A stretch of 64,000 nucleotides of DNA from Stercoripulliclostridium_A sp045577735 (GCA_045577735.1 JAZNIY010000017.1:141386-205385), one strand, 5' to 3'. Numbered from the stretch's first letter, positions 16,192-24,325 are shown. The notes: generated by a model from the letters alone, not told the origin. A program made the numbers and translations.

Positions 16192-16740
16192 TTAATCTAA
16201 CAGATTGATTTTTTTCACTGGTTGCAATCCTTTTGCTTCTATAATTGATTTTTTAACGGAAAATCTTGGCCTTCGACCTTGTCTTTGCTGGTCTGCAAAA
16301 GTTTCGCCTTTCTTTGAATTAAGCACCAATCCGTAAACATCTTCAGATTCTATTTTATAAAACCAAATTTCACCATCAATTTTGCCGTTAGGAACAAAAT
16401 CTGCAAAATACAGCAAATCCCATGTTGATGTAGGACCAAAAGAAGTGCAATCGTTTGGAATTGATGCTGACTTAACCTGAACGCCTTCCCCAGTCCCCTT
16501 TATTACGCAATCATAAGAATGTGCGGTTGCATTTGTTCTAACCGCATCAAATGCAATACAAAAAACTGCTTCGCTGAACACATCTGGAACATTAAGATTT
16601 CTACCACCCAATGATTTCAAATCGGTATTAATGTTCAACCATTTTTGAAAAATCTTTTTTAACAACTCGAAATCTTGCGTGTCAAATTCATCTCCATAAG
16701 CTTTTGTACCATCTTTTAATGTAACTAAAACTTTTTTCAT
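16192..16740 (-). CDS. Bsp6I-like type II restriction endonuclease
   Basis: A 182-residue protein resembling the Bsp6I restriction family (target GCNGC), from its size, the phrase NVPDVFSEAV near residue 50 and STWDLLYFADF near 105. A PD-(D/E)xK-like core is visible as D77 followed by VQVK with Q88 and K90, i.e. a Q replaces the usual acidic residue. TAGGAGGAG precedes the ATG. Third gene of the C-R-R operon, 11 bases after the preceding gene, and convergent with the second methylase. Family call from memory of motifs; specificity unproven. Confidence 0.75.
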   Translation of the reverse strand: MKKVLVTLKDGTKAYGDEFDTQDFELLKKIFQKWLNINTDLKSLGGRNLNVPDVFSEAVFCIAFDAVRTNATAHSYDCVIKGTGEGVQVKSASIPNDCTSFGPTSTWDLLYFADFVPNGKIDGEIWFYKIESEDVYGLVLNSKKGETFADQQRQGRRPRFSVKKSIIEAKGLQPVKKINLLD

Positions 16741-16751
16741 TTATTCTCCTC

Positions 16752-17855
16752 CTATCGCTCTTCGATAATAATTTTTGCAAGTATATCTTTTAACTCTTGT
16801 TCTTTACTTATCACATCGCATATTAAATCTTTTTGGAGGAAATATTCTCCTTCTGAAGACCCTTTGCGATTCAGTTCCATGAAACCAATTTTATAAACCC
16901 TTCCTTCCTCTAATGGTTTATAATTAAAATAACAATTGCTTAAAGCCTTTATATAAAAATTACTTTTGTTTTTCTTTACTACTCTTATTGCAGAAATATC
17001 ACTACAAGCAAAATCCAAGTATTGGCTCATAGTCTCCTCGCTCCAAGTTTTATTAAATCTATATAATCCACTATCTTGTAACTCGCAGTATTGCAATAAT
17101 TCTATATCTATAGATGAATTTATATTCTTCTCTATAGGTCCACTAATAGAGTCAATCCTTATTGGACTAATTCCAGGACCACAATAATTTGCAATATTAA
17201 TAAATAAAGAGGTTTCTGTAATACAAAGTAATTTTATTGCACCTAAATCTTGTCGTGTGTTATCAATCTTTTTCAAATGATGAATATACCCGTTATTATT
17301 TTTTATGAATATATCATCATTCATTGTCATTTTCTCATACACATCATCGCCAAAATATGTTTTATCAAAAAATGGCAACAAATAATCCACACGAAAATCC
17401 GATTCTATCATTACCAAATATTTGCCATTATAACCTTGATTACGTAACGATACCATCTTTTGAGAGGATTTAAAAGTTTTTACCTCTATTTGTGGCTTAC
17501 CACTCTCTTCTAACCAACGGTTGTCATATACAACAAAGGGAATAATTTTATCATTGATTTTTAGCCCTATGACGTCTGGTGCAATCCCCGTTGTTTCTTG
17601 TCTAGGAACATATTTATAAAAATCTGTTATGATTTCTACTTCTTTGCCTTGAGAAATAGTTGGTAATATATATTTGTTAAAAATAACACTTTCTGGAATT
17701 TGGTTTATCCACCTATCAAATATACCACCCATTAAATCACTTTTACCCGCCAGGCCACCATACATCCCTTTTTCTCCAGAATTTTGGACCATTTCAGCAA
17801 TAAAATATATGCTTTTTATCACATCTTGTTTTTCTACCGTAATTTTATCAGCCAT
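16752..17855 (-). CDS. Putative PD-(D/E)xK type II restriction endonuclease, family not recognised
   Basis: A 367-residue protein directly behind the C gene (9-base gap, AAGGAAAAT before the ATG), where the restriction gene normally sits. Its centre reads IAPDVIGL (D94), then a strand FVVYDN and QIEVKTFKSSQK (E124, K126). This fits PD-(D/E)xK spacing and the phrase is typical of nucleases with a following SxxK. The N-terminal third is helical; the C-terminal half (from ~190) has no recognised motif and could carry DNA recognition. Its methylase partner would be one of the two C5 enzymes, probably the C-box-regulated one. Confidence 0.68.
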   Translation of the reverse strand: MADKITVEKQDVIKSIYFIAEMVQNSGEKGMYGGLAGKSDLMGGIFDRWINQIPESVIFNKYILPTISQGKEVEIITDFYKYVPRQETTGIAPDVIGLKINDKIIPFVVYDNRWLEESGKPQIEVKTFKSSQKMVSLRNQGYNGKYLVMIESDFRVDYLLPFFDKTYFGDDVYEKMTMNDDIFIKNNNGYIHHLKKIDNTRQDLGAIKLLCITETSLFINIANYCGPGISPIRIDSISGPIEKNINSSIDIELLQYCELQDSGLYRFNKTWSEETMSQYLDFACSDISAIRVVKKNKSNFYIKALSNCYFNYKPLEEGRVYKIGFMELNRKGSSEGEYFLQKDLICDVISKEQELKDILAKIIIEER

Positions 17856-17864
17856 ATTTTCCTT

Positions 17865-18068
17865 TTAAAAATTAAAAAATTCAGACATTGAAACTTCTAA
17901 AGCTTTAACAACTTTTTCAAGCGTTTCAATTGATACATTTCTTTTGCCCACTTCTAAACTTGCAATATAAGTACGATGAATTTCTGACCTAAATGCCAAC
18001 TCTTCTTGGCTAATACCAAGCCTATTTCTTAATTCTTTAATGCGTTTACCTACTTTCGTTTTTATCAT
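17865..18068 (-). CDS. Controller (C) protein of a restriction-modification system, XRE-type HTH
   Basis: A 67-residue XRE-family helix-turn-helix protein: KRIKELRNRLGISQEELAFRS with recognition helix around HRTYIASLE, the size and layout of C.PvuII/C.BamHI-type controllers. GAGG precedes the ATG at 8-base spacing. It is first in the operon with the two nucleases. C proteins first activate, then repress, their own operon to delay restriction until methylation is established. Putative operators lie upstream of this gene and in the first methylase promoter. Confidence 0.9.
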   Translation of the reverse strand: MIKTKVGKRIKELRNRLGISQEELAFRSEIHRTYIASLEVGKRNVSIETLEKVVKALEVSMSEFFNF

Positions 18069-18096
18069 GATAAAACCTCGATAAATTTGTTACTTA

Positions 18097-18140
18097 ATTA
18101 TAACTTTTTGTTACTCTTATCTCAACAGACTATAAGTAAC
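18097..18140 (-). promoter_or_regulatory. C-operon promoter with two putative C-protein sites
   Basis: On the minus strand TTGAGA (18125-18120), 17-bp spacer, TATAAT (18102-18097). GACTATAAGTAAC (18128-18140, plus reading) lies just upstream of -35 and GTTACTCTTAT (18110-18120) lies in the spacer and edge of -35; together they form an inverted repeat. An activating upstream site plus a repressing downstream site is the classic C-protein layout. Confidence 0.7.
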
Positions 18141-18153
18141 AATTTCAGACATA

Positions 18154-18186
18154 AAAAGAAACGAATTACGGCAACTCGTTTCTTTT
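18154..18186. terminator. Bidirectional terminator-like hairpin between the C operon and the island end
   Basis: AAAAGAAACGA / TCGTTTCTTTT, an 11-bp perfect stem with an 11-base loop. It lies upstream of the C-gene promoter with no gene reading into it, and may insulate the island. From 18187 to 18283 I see only AT-rich sequence. Confidence 0.65.
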
Positions 18187-18283
18187 AATTAACTGCTTAC
18201 AACAAATGGATTCAATATGAAAATTAGACAAATTAAACAATCTTTTAATTATTTCAAAAAAATCAGTTTTACATTTAATATTT

Positions 18284-18298
18284 TCCGCCAAGTGAGAC
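18284..18298 (+). repeat. Right direct repeat (attR-like), copy of tRNA-Ser end and trailer
   Basis: TCCGCCAAGTGAGAC, 14 of 15 identical to 9646-9660. It contains the tRNA-Ser CCGCCA end outside any tRNA. Confidence 0.7.
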
Positions 18299-18339
18299 AG
18301 TATTGAACTATGATGTTGTTCAATACTGTCTTTTCTTTT
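18296..18339 (+). terminator. Orphan strong terminator, probably the displaced tRNA-Ser terminator
   Basis: GACAGTATTGAAC / GTTCAATACTGTC, 13-bp perfect stem, 9-base loop, then TTTTCTTTT. No gene precedes it; it directly follows the duplicated tRNA-Ser end, as the original trailer would. Confidence 0.82.
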
Positions 18340-18373
18340 AGATATATTTAAAGTCCTAATATTAAAAATACTA

Positions 18374-18432
18374 TTGACAAGTCATTTCTTAATGCTCTAT
18401 AATTAGTACACATACTAATAGTACGCGTACTA
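18374..18432 (+). promoter_or_regulatory. Promoter with tandem palindromic operators for the TetR gene
   Basis: TTGACA (18374-18379), 18-bp spacer, TATAAT (18398-18403). Directly downstream lie TTAGTACACATACTAA (18403-18418) and TAGTACGCGTACTA (18419-18432), two related palindromes over the expected start of transcription. Typical of autorepression by the TetR protein encoded next. Confidence 0.75.
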
Positions 18433-18454
18433 ATATTGAATTGAGGTGATCCGT

Positions 18455-19129
18455 ATGTCTCACATAAACAGAAAGCGTGGCGATACGCGAATGCAAATTA
18501 TAAGAATTGGAGCAAAACACTTTATTGAGGATGGATATACTAAAACCACAATGAAGAAGATTTCTCAAGAGCTTGATCTTAGTCCCGGAAACATTACGTT
18601 CTATTTCCCTACTAAGGATCATCTGCTCGCCGTCCTTGTCAACGAGCTGTTTGATTTCCAAAAACTTATGATTAAAAAGGCTAACTTGGGCGAAATAAAC
18701 CCCATCTACGTCTATTGCTTGGAGTTTGTCACTATGGTGGCACTTTGTAGTGAAGATGAGGTTGCTAGGGATTTTTATATTTCCGCTTACACCTCTCCTT
18801 ACACGCTCGACCTCATCAGAAAAAACGAAGTGAGCAAAGCAAAGGAAGTGTTTAGTAGCTTCTGCAATGGGTTTTCCCAAGCAGACTGGATGACAACGGA
18901 AACGCTAATTTCCGGCATTGAATACGGTGCTATAACCTTTCCAAGCCAACAAACCGAGCTATCTATTATTATAGAAAAGGCGCTAAATTCCGTGCTGACT
19001 CTTCATCGTGTACCCAATGACGTACGAGCTGAAAACATAAATCGTGCCCTTTCCATAGACTACTTAACACTTGGCAAACGTATTCTTCGCGAGTTCCGAG
19101 AATATCTTGACAAAGTGAACGAAATATAA
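18455..19129 (+). CDS. TetR/AcrR family transcriptional regulator
   Basis: A 224-residue TetR-type repressor: the N-terminal HTH reads MQIIRIGAKHFIEDGYTKTT then LDLSPGNITFYFPTKDHLL, with a ligand-binding helical domain after residue 60. A GTG at 18446 is in frame, but ATG 18455 has TTGAGGTG at good spacing. It lies 18 bases upstream of a large lipoprotein gene with which it is co-transcribed. The palindromes in its promoter suggest autoregulation. Inducer unknown. Confidence 0.92.
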   Translation: MSHINRKRGDTRMQIIRIGAKHFIEDGYTKTTMKKISQELDLSPGNITFYFPTKDHLLAVLVNELFDFQKLMIKKANLGEINPIYVYCLEFVTMVALCSEDEVARDFYISAYTSPYTLDLIRKNEVSKAKEVFSSFCNGFSQADWMTTETLISGIEYGAITFPSQQTELSIIIEKALNSVLTLHRVPNDVRAENINRALSIDYLTLGKRILREFREYLDKVNEI

Positions 19130-19147
19130 AACAAGGAGACAGCCAAT

Positions 19148-21442
19148 ATGAAAAAATTAGCCACTATTTTTATTGTGTTAATGATGATTGCACTCTTAAT
19201 GATAGGATGCACCACCACGGATAACGGTGCAGGCGATACTCCAAATGATAATGCAACCTTGGATAACGCTTATCTTGATGCGGAATCCATAGTAAAGCTT
19301 CTTCTTGCAGAAGAGCGCCTTAATGCTGCACTACTTAAAAACCAAGGTGACGTGTTTGAAGAAGGAGTCCAAGTAATGAACAACCTTGCCGAAAAAGCAA
19401 TAGTGAGTATTAGTCACGTGGACGACTATGCAACGGAAAGTGCAACGCCAAGATTACAAAAGCAACGTCAATTGAAAAACCTTAACGCCTCTCAGGATGC
19501 TGTTATTTTCGATAACGAGCATGGTGGTGGCAAGGTAACGTTTGACGGCGAGAATTATTTCATTAGTGATTTCGTTGAAGTTTCGAACTCATACGACACC
19601 TTTTCTTCAACGGCAAACCATATTGCATTCATGGCAGAAGATGCGGCAAATCTAATTGATAACATAAAGAAAAACGTTCGAATTATTGACAAATGGGTAC
19701 TCATTGGTGGCTTTGTGGAGTACTATTTGCACGTTGGCGAAAATGAAGAGATACTTTATGAAAGATCGTCCTACAATTACAAAATATGCAGACGTTACGT
19801 AAACGAAGAAGGCAACAACGTGTACGAATTCTTGTCCCATGAATATGAAAACGGATTCGTCGAAAGGCTTACCTATATTCCGGGGCTTCACTTTGAAACG
19901 GCAAGAGGATTCTACTCAAACGGCGTTTTTAACCAAGCGGACCACCTTATATGCGACAACTCAAAGGGTTATTGGGAAACCTATTGGGTAGGCCCACATT
20001 CAACTCACGTAAACGTTTCATATATGGTGATGAAAGATGATATCTGCTATGACTCATTCTATGACCCGGCCATTGAAAAAACCAACTTTTTAAAGATTAT
20101 AAGTGCAGACAAGACCTCCGACATTTTCTGGTACCAAGGCTACGAGGATTCTGAGAACGTTATGTTCGACGTTCACTTTTCCGGCTTTAACAACATAAAG
20201 GGTGTTAAGGTAAATGAGATTGAATACTATGATATGGGTGGAGATCTTGGGGAAATCCCCCTTCCTCCCGGCACGGCAACTATGACCATTGTGCTAGACA
20301 ATGGACAAGAAATTAACGAAGGCGACACCTTCCTTGACGGCAAGGTAAAGATAGATACCATCCGTACCACCATGACTTACCCCGATTATATTGGTTCATT
20401 TTCATTAATCATAGAAGCTTCTACCGTTAATGAAAAGCTCGAAATATTCAAAGACTTTATTCACGAAGTAGGCCTTACAAGCCGTCATAATATTGACAAC
20501 GTTATATCTGGTGTGGTAAGAGCTTTTGACGAGCTTCGCGAAATAACGAAATACCACGTATGGAATGGGTTAAATCAGTCAAGCGAAGAAAACGTGCGCA
20601 AAGCTATTGATATTGAAAATGCAAAGACTGAAAAGTTTATGGAACTATACACCTTGGTTAAGGAGGCTCCCGTCATTGACTTTAGCGACAAGGTCTTAGT
20701 CGAATTGAACGCACACTTTGGAGAGGTAACCGTTCCGTCTTCTAGTGAAACCGTTCATTCCGGACTTAGCCTTTCCATAGGTTCCCTCACCCTATCAACT
20801 TCCGACACTCTGCTCTTTATAGAGAATCAATCTTACACTATAAGCTTTGCCCTCTCCTCCGAAGCAGGTCTTGTTCACCTTGAAAAGAAAACCGGAAATG
20901 GTAGCGCACTCTTTACAAAAGGCGAAACCTTCTCCGTTACCGTTGAAAACGTTACGTTGGATATCCCCGCACTCGTTGACGGAGAATATAAGCTAGTAGC
21001 CTACATCGCAACGGATGACGGAATACGCTCGTCGGCTTATACTGGCTTTACGTTTGAAGTGGTGGACACCGAATCCGAAAACAAAATTGAAAAATCAAAA
21101 ATCGATGTAGAAAAATCAAGTGACGGCGCGCTTATTCTTACCTACACCACCATACCGGACGTTAATACCACTCTTTCATATGAAGGAACGCTTACCTACT
21201 TAGACCTCTACTCGCAAATAGCCGGAATTGCCTGTGAACATGGCATTCCATCAAATACCAATATTGAAATGCTATCCGACTTAGAAAACGAAACATACAC
21301 TCCCTTACTTGGTAACGAAACTGAAATTTCAAGTGGAGTATATCGTCTTGCATACAATATGCAAAACGGAGAAAAAACGATAGAGGGGTACATCTACGTT
21401 ACTCTAACAGTCACACCTCCCTCCTCGGTGCCCGAAAATTAA
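19148..21442 (+). CDS. Large lipoprotein of unknown function
   Basis: A 764-residue secreted lipoprotein: signal peptide with lipobox LMIGC (cysteine near residue 21), then a Thr/Asn/Asp-rich linker. The body (~60-540) is acidic with many aromatic residues; the C-terminal third looks like repeated beta-sandwich domains (strings such as SLSIGSLTLSTSDTLLF). I do not recognise a family. AAGGAG precedes the ATG. Co-transcribed with the TetR regulator, so it may act in sensing or transport of what that regulator detects. A terminator follows. Confidence 0.85.
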   Translation: MKKLATIFIVLMMIALLMIGCTTTDNGAGDTPNDNATLDNAYLDAESIVKLLLAEERLNAALLKNQGDVFEEGVQVMNNLAEKAIVSISHVDDYATESATPRLQKQRQLKNLNASQDAVIFDNEHGGGKVTFDGENYFISDFVEVSNSYDTFSSTANHIAFMAEDAANLIDNIKKNVRIIDKWVLIGGFVEYYLHVGENEEILYERSSYNYKICRRYVNEEGNNVYEFLSHEYENGFVERLTYIPGLHFETARGFYSNGVFNQADHLICDNSKGYWETYWVGPHSTHVNVSYMVMKDDICYDSFYDPAIEKTNFLKIISADKTSDIFWYQGYEDSENVMFDVHFSGFNNIKGVKVNEIEYYDMGGDLGEIPLPPGTATMTIVLDNGQEINEGDTFLDGKVKIDTIRTTMTYPDYIGSFSLIIEASTVNEKLEIFKDFIHEVGLTSRHNIDNVISGVVRAFDELREITKYHVWNGLNQSSEENVRKAIDIENAKTEKFMELYTLVKEAPVIDFSDKVLVELNAHFGEVTVPSSSETVHSGLSLSIGSLTLSTSDTLLFIENQSYTISFALSSEAGLVHLEKKTGNGSALFTKGETFSVTVENVTLDIPALVDGEYKLVAYIATDDGIRSSAYTGFTFEVVDTESENKIEKSKIDVEKSSDGALILTYTTIPDVNTTLSYEGTLTYLDLYSQIAGIACEHGIPSNTNIEMLSDLENETYTPLLGNETEISSGVYRLAYNMQNGEKTIEGYIYVTLTVTPPSSVPEN

Positions 21443-21470
21443 TTAGTAAGCGACGAATTAACCAAACTAA

Positions 21471-21498
21471 AAAGAACACCTATAAGGTGTTCTTTTTT
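21471..21498. terminator. Bidirectional terminator
   Basis: AAAGAACACC / GGTGTTCTTT with a 5-base loop and T run, between the lipoprotein and the convergent cdd operon. Confidence 0.88.
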
Positions 21499-21517
21499 AT
21501 AGATACGAAGGTTAGTG

Positions 21518-21919
21518 TTATAGTTCGCTTGCGGTAAATGACAAAGGAACTAGCTCTTGGAGAGTGTATATCTTTACGTCGGTAGGAGTGCCCAATACTA
21601 TTTTGAAATCGGGGGAGCAAAACTCTACCATGACTTGACGGCATACGCCACAAGGAGTGCAGTTTTCGGACAAGCTTTCTCCCTCTTTACCAGCAACTAT
21701 TGCTATTGCTTCAAATTCCCTTTCACCCTCGCTTATTGCCTTAAAAAAGGCCGTTCTCTCAGCGCAGTTTGTGGGTGAGTACGAAGCGTTTTCAACGTTA
21801 CAACCCGTGTATACTTTGCCACCCTTCGTTAGAAGGGCTGCGCCCACCATATAATGCGAATAGGGAGCATATGCGTTCTCCCTTGCCTTAATTGCTTTTT
21901 CCAATAGTTGACTATACAT
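21518..21919 (-). CDS. cdd: Cytidine deaminase
   Basis: A 133-residue homotetrameric-type cytidine deaminase, converting cytidine/deoxycytidine to uridine/deoxyuridine. The zinc and catalytic motifs are NCAERTAFFKA (C and E) and PCGVCRQ (two cysteines). Last gene of the minus-strand operon tdk-udk-psuG-cdd; the gap to psuG is 32 bases. All four products act on pyrimidine nucleosides. Confidence 0.97.
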   Translation of the reverse strand: MYSQLLEKAIKARENAYAPYSHYMVGAALLTKGGKVYTGCNVENASYSPTNCAERTAFFKAISEGEREFEAIAIVAGKEGESLSENCTPCGVCRQVMVEFCSPDFKIVLGTPTDVKIYTLQELVPLSFTASEL

Positions 21920-21951
21920 ATTTCACCTCACTAAACCGATGTTTAGACGCC

Positions 21952-22866
21952 CTATTTGCTAATTTTAGATAGCTGAACGGCTATTTCAGAAGCCAAGCGA
22001 GCATTGTTCAAAACAAGTTCTATATTGCTTGCAAGACTATTTCCACCCGTTATTTTTTGAATCTTATCTAGAAGGAAAGGAGTAATATCTTTGCCCTTAA
22101 TTCCCCTGTCTTCTGCTTCCTTAACGGCTTTGTCGATAGCCTCGCCAATCACCTTTTCATCCATAGAATATTCTTCGGGAATGGGATTTGTTACAAGCAT
22201 ACCCCCTTGAAGTCCCATTTCACTCTTAGCGTGGAGCGTTCTTGCAATTTCTTCCGCACTATCCATTCTATAACCAAGCTTTATGCCACTTTTTCTCGTA
22301 AAGAATGCGGGAAGTTCGTCGGTACCATAACCTATTACGGCAACGCCCTTAGTTTCCAGATACTCCATAGTGAGATTCAAATCCAGAATACTCTTTGCTC
22401 CCGCACATACTACGCAAACGTCGGTTTTGGAAAGTTCGTCAAGGTCTGCGGAGATATCCATAGTTCTTTCAGCACCTCTATGCACACCACCAACGCCACC
22501 GGTTGCAAAAATTTTAACACCAGCCATAGAAGCGAGTATCATCGTACCGGCAACAGTGGTTGCACCATTAAGTTTTTTGGCAACTACTATTGGCATATCG
22601 CGTCTTGAAACCTTAGTGACGGTTAGCCCGGCTTTTCCTAGTTTTTCTATCTCTTCTTTACTGCAACCTACGGTAGGTACGCCGTCTATAATAGCTATGG
22701 TTGCGGGCACAGCTCCACTTTTTCTAACTTCTTCTTCCACTTTTAGTGCCGTTTCTACGTTTTGGGGATAGGGCATTCCGTGTGAAATAATGGTAGATTC
22801 GAGCGCAACGACGGCCTTACCACTTGCTAGTGCTTCTTGTACTTCTTGTGATATCTTCAAATTCAT
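21952..22866 (-). CDS. psuG: Pseudouridine-5'-phosphate glycosidase
   Basis: A 304-residue PsuG (IndA) enzyme that cleaves the C-C glycosidic bond of pseudouridine 5'-phosphate to uracil and ribose 5-phosphate. Recognisable blocks: VVALESTIISHGMPYP near residue 20, ATIAIIDGVPTVG near 56, TGGVGGVHRGAE near 130 and DITPFLLDKI near 260. No PsuK kinase is adjacent; the uridine kinase upstream may or may not supply the phosphorylated substrate. The gap to udk is 9 bases. Confidence 0.95.
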   Translation of the reverse strand: MNLKISQEVQEALASGKAVVALESTIISHGMPYPQNVETALKVEEEVRKSGAVPATIAIIDGVPTVGCSKEEIEKLGKAGLTVTKVSRRDMPIVVAKKLNGATTVAGTMILASMAGVKIFATGGVGGVHRGAERTMDISADLDELSKTDVCVVCAGAKSILDLNLTMEYLETKGVAVIGYGTDELPAFFTRKSGIKLGYRMDSAEEIARTLHAKSEMGLQGGMLVTNPIPEEYSMDEKVIGEAIDKAVKEAEDRGIKGKDITPFLLDKIQKITGGNSLASNIELVLNNARLASEIAVQLSKISK

Positions 22867-22875
22867 TGTTCCTTT

Positions 22876-23490
22876 CTATTCTATTATCTTCCTTTTAATC
22901 GTATCGAGTATCATATTAAAGGCAACGTCGTTATGTCCACCAACGGGAACGATAACGTCGGCCCTACGCTTATAGGGTTCAACGAATTTTTCGTGCATGG
23001 GCTTTACCGTAGTTAGATACTGTTTAATAACGCTCTCTATGTTTCTGCCCCTATCTTCTACGTCACGCACCAGCCTTCTTAATACGCGCACGTCGGCATC
23101 GGTGTCGACAAAGATTTTGATATCCAATAGATCCAATAGTTCTTGGTTTTCAAATAGCAAAATACCCTCTACTATGATAACCTTTGCGCTGTCTAATTGT
23201 ACCCATTCTTCGCCACGAGTGTGTCTACTAAAATTATAGGTGGGTCGCATTATGCTGTTACCGGCTTTTAATTCTTTAAGATGAGAGATTATCAAATCGG
23301 TATCTATCGAGTTGGGATGATCGTAGTTAATCTTTTCCCTTTCCTCAAAAGGAAGATGACTATTGTCTGCATAATAGCAGTCCATACTAAGCAATACTCC
23401 GTCACCGTGAACGGCCTCTATAACTCTCTTTGCCAGCGTGGTTTTTCCACTTCCCGTGCCACCGCAAAATCCTATAACTAAGCGTTCCAT
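22876..23490 (-). CDS. udk: Uridine kinase
   Basis: A 204-residue nucleoside kinase phosphorylating uridine/cytidine with NTP. P-loop GGTGSGKTT at residues 10-18, MDCYYAD and the NYDHPNSIDTDL substrate segment are typical of Udk. Located between tdk and psuG in a tightly spaced salvage operon (14-base gap from tdk). Confidence 0.95.
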   Translation of the reverse strand: MERLVIGFCGGTGSGKTTLAKRVIEAVHGDGVLLSMDCYYADNSHLPFEEREKINYDHPNSIDTDLIISHLKELKAGNSIMRPTYNFSRHTRGEEWVQLDSAKVIIVEGILLFENQELLDLLDIKIFVDTDADVRVLRRLVRDVEDRGRNIESVIKQYLTTVKPMHEKFVEPYKRRADVIVPVGGHNDVAFNMILDTIKRKIIE

Positions 23491-23504
23491 ATGCCCTCTT
23501 TCGT

Positions 23505-24104
23505 TTATTTATTAGCCTTTTCGCGCTCTTCTTGCTCGCGTTTTGCCTTTAACCAACACTTTTTGCACATTGCTACGTATCTTTCGTTGCCACCAATGCA
23601 AACTTGGTCACCACTAAACACAACGTTGCCGTCATCGTCCAAACGGGCGTTGACGGTTGCCTTGCCACCACACTTGCAAACCGATTTGATTTCGGTAATG
23701 GAATCGGCAATTTCAAACAAACGTCTGCTACCCGGGAACAAGTGCGTGAGAAAGTCGGTAGAAAGTCCAAAGCACAATACCGGGATATCGTAATCCATAA
23801 CCACTTGACTTAGTTGATCGACTTGGTCGGGGGCAAGGAATTGACATTCGTCAACAATAATTACGTTGCAGTCCTTGTAGCTTCCTATATACATATCGTA
23901 CAAGTTAACGCTCTCTGCAACGGCTATTGCCTCTGCTTCCAACCCAATTCTTGAGCGCACTATGGTTGCGCCGTCACGATTATCGATACTGGGCTTTACA
24001 AGAAGAACCTTCATTCCACGTTCTTCATAATTGAATTTGGTTATTAGTGCTTGTGCCGTCTTGGAGCAACCCATTGCTCCGAATTTGAAATAGAGTTTTG
24101 CCAT
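23505..24104 (-). CDS. tdk: Thymidine kinase
   Basis: A 199-residue type II thymidine kinase. P-loop region GAMGCSKTAQAL, Walker-B-like VIIVDECQFL, and a zinc site formed by CKCGG and MCKKCW pairs. An in-frame start at 24140 exists; ATG 24104 with AAAGGG upstream matches the family N-terminus. First gene of the salvage operon. Upstream on the minus strand are a TATAAT near 24190 and a small TAGGC-GTTA-GCCTA hairpin in the leader (24165-24180). Confidence 0.96.
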   Translation of the reverse strand: MAKLYFKFGAMGCSKTAQALITKFNYEERGMKVLLVKPSIDNRDGATIVRSRIGLEAEAIAVAESVNLYDMYIGSYKDCNVIIVDECQFLAPDQVDQLSQVVMDYDIPVLCFGLSTDFLTHLFPGSRRLFEIADSITEIKSVCKCGGKATVNARLDDDGNVVFSGDQVCIGGNERYVAMCKKCWLKAKREQEEREKANK

Positions 24105-24264
24105 TTTTCCCTTTCGTAATCCGCACCGAATCAAACGCACGATGCATTGTCCAATCGTTTTATCCTAGGCTAACGCCTAAGCTAATATATTATACACCAA
24201 AATCGCCCTTTTGAAAAGTCCTATTTTAATAAATACGCCATGATTCTTTGATTGATTTTCACTC

Positions 24265-24293
24265 TTGAAGTATTCGTGCGCGTGTGTTATAAT
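24265..24293 (+). promoter_or_regulatory. Promoter of the GH3 gene with a CG/TG-alternating spacer
   Basis: TTGAAG (24265-24270), 17-bp spacer ending in CGTGCGCGTGTGT, TATAAT (24288-24293). The spacer is an alternating purine-pyrimidine tract, a feature seen at several other promoters here. Confidence 0.65.
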
Positions 24294-24325
24294 TATATTT
24301 AGCATTTTTATTAGGAGTTATCAAG

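Larger units (their letters stand above)
9653..18298. mobile_element. tRNA-Ser-anchored genomic island carrying restriction-modification and defence genes
   Basis: The segment begins at the 3' end of tRNA-Ser and ends at a 15-bp near-perfect copy of that end (18284-18298), immediately followed by a strong terminator with no gene of its own, as expected if the original tRNA trailer was pushed away by an insertion. Genes inside (10253-18068) are visibly richer in A/T than those on either side, and all look like defence functions. No integrase or recombinase gene is present, so the island is non-autonomous, was mobilised in trans, or has lost its integrase. Confidence 0.72.

Noticed and set aside
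9653..18298. An integrase or transposase for the island
   Set aside because: None of the frames in the segment shows tyrosine or serine recombinase or DDE motifs; every long frame is accounted for by the listed genes.
24105..24264. Riboswitch or T-box upstream of the nucleoside salvage operon or GH3 gene
   Set aside because: Only one small stem (TAGGC/GCCTA) is visible; no conserved riboswitch core was found in the short leaders.
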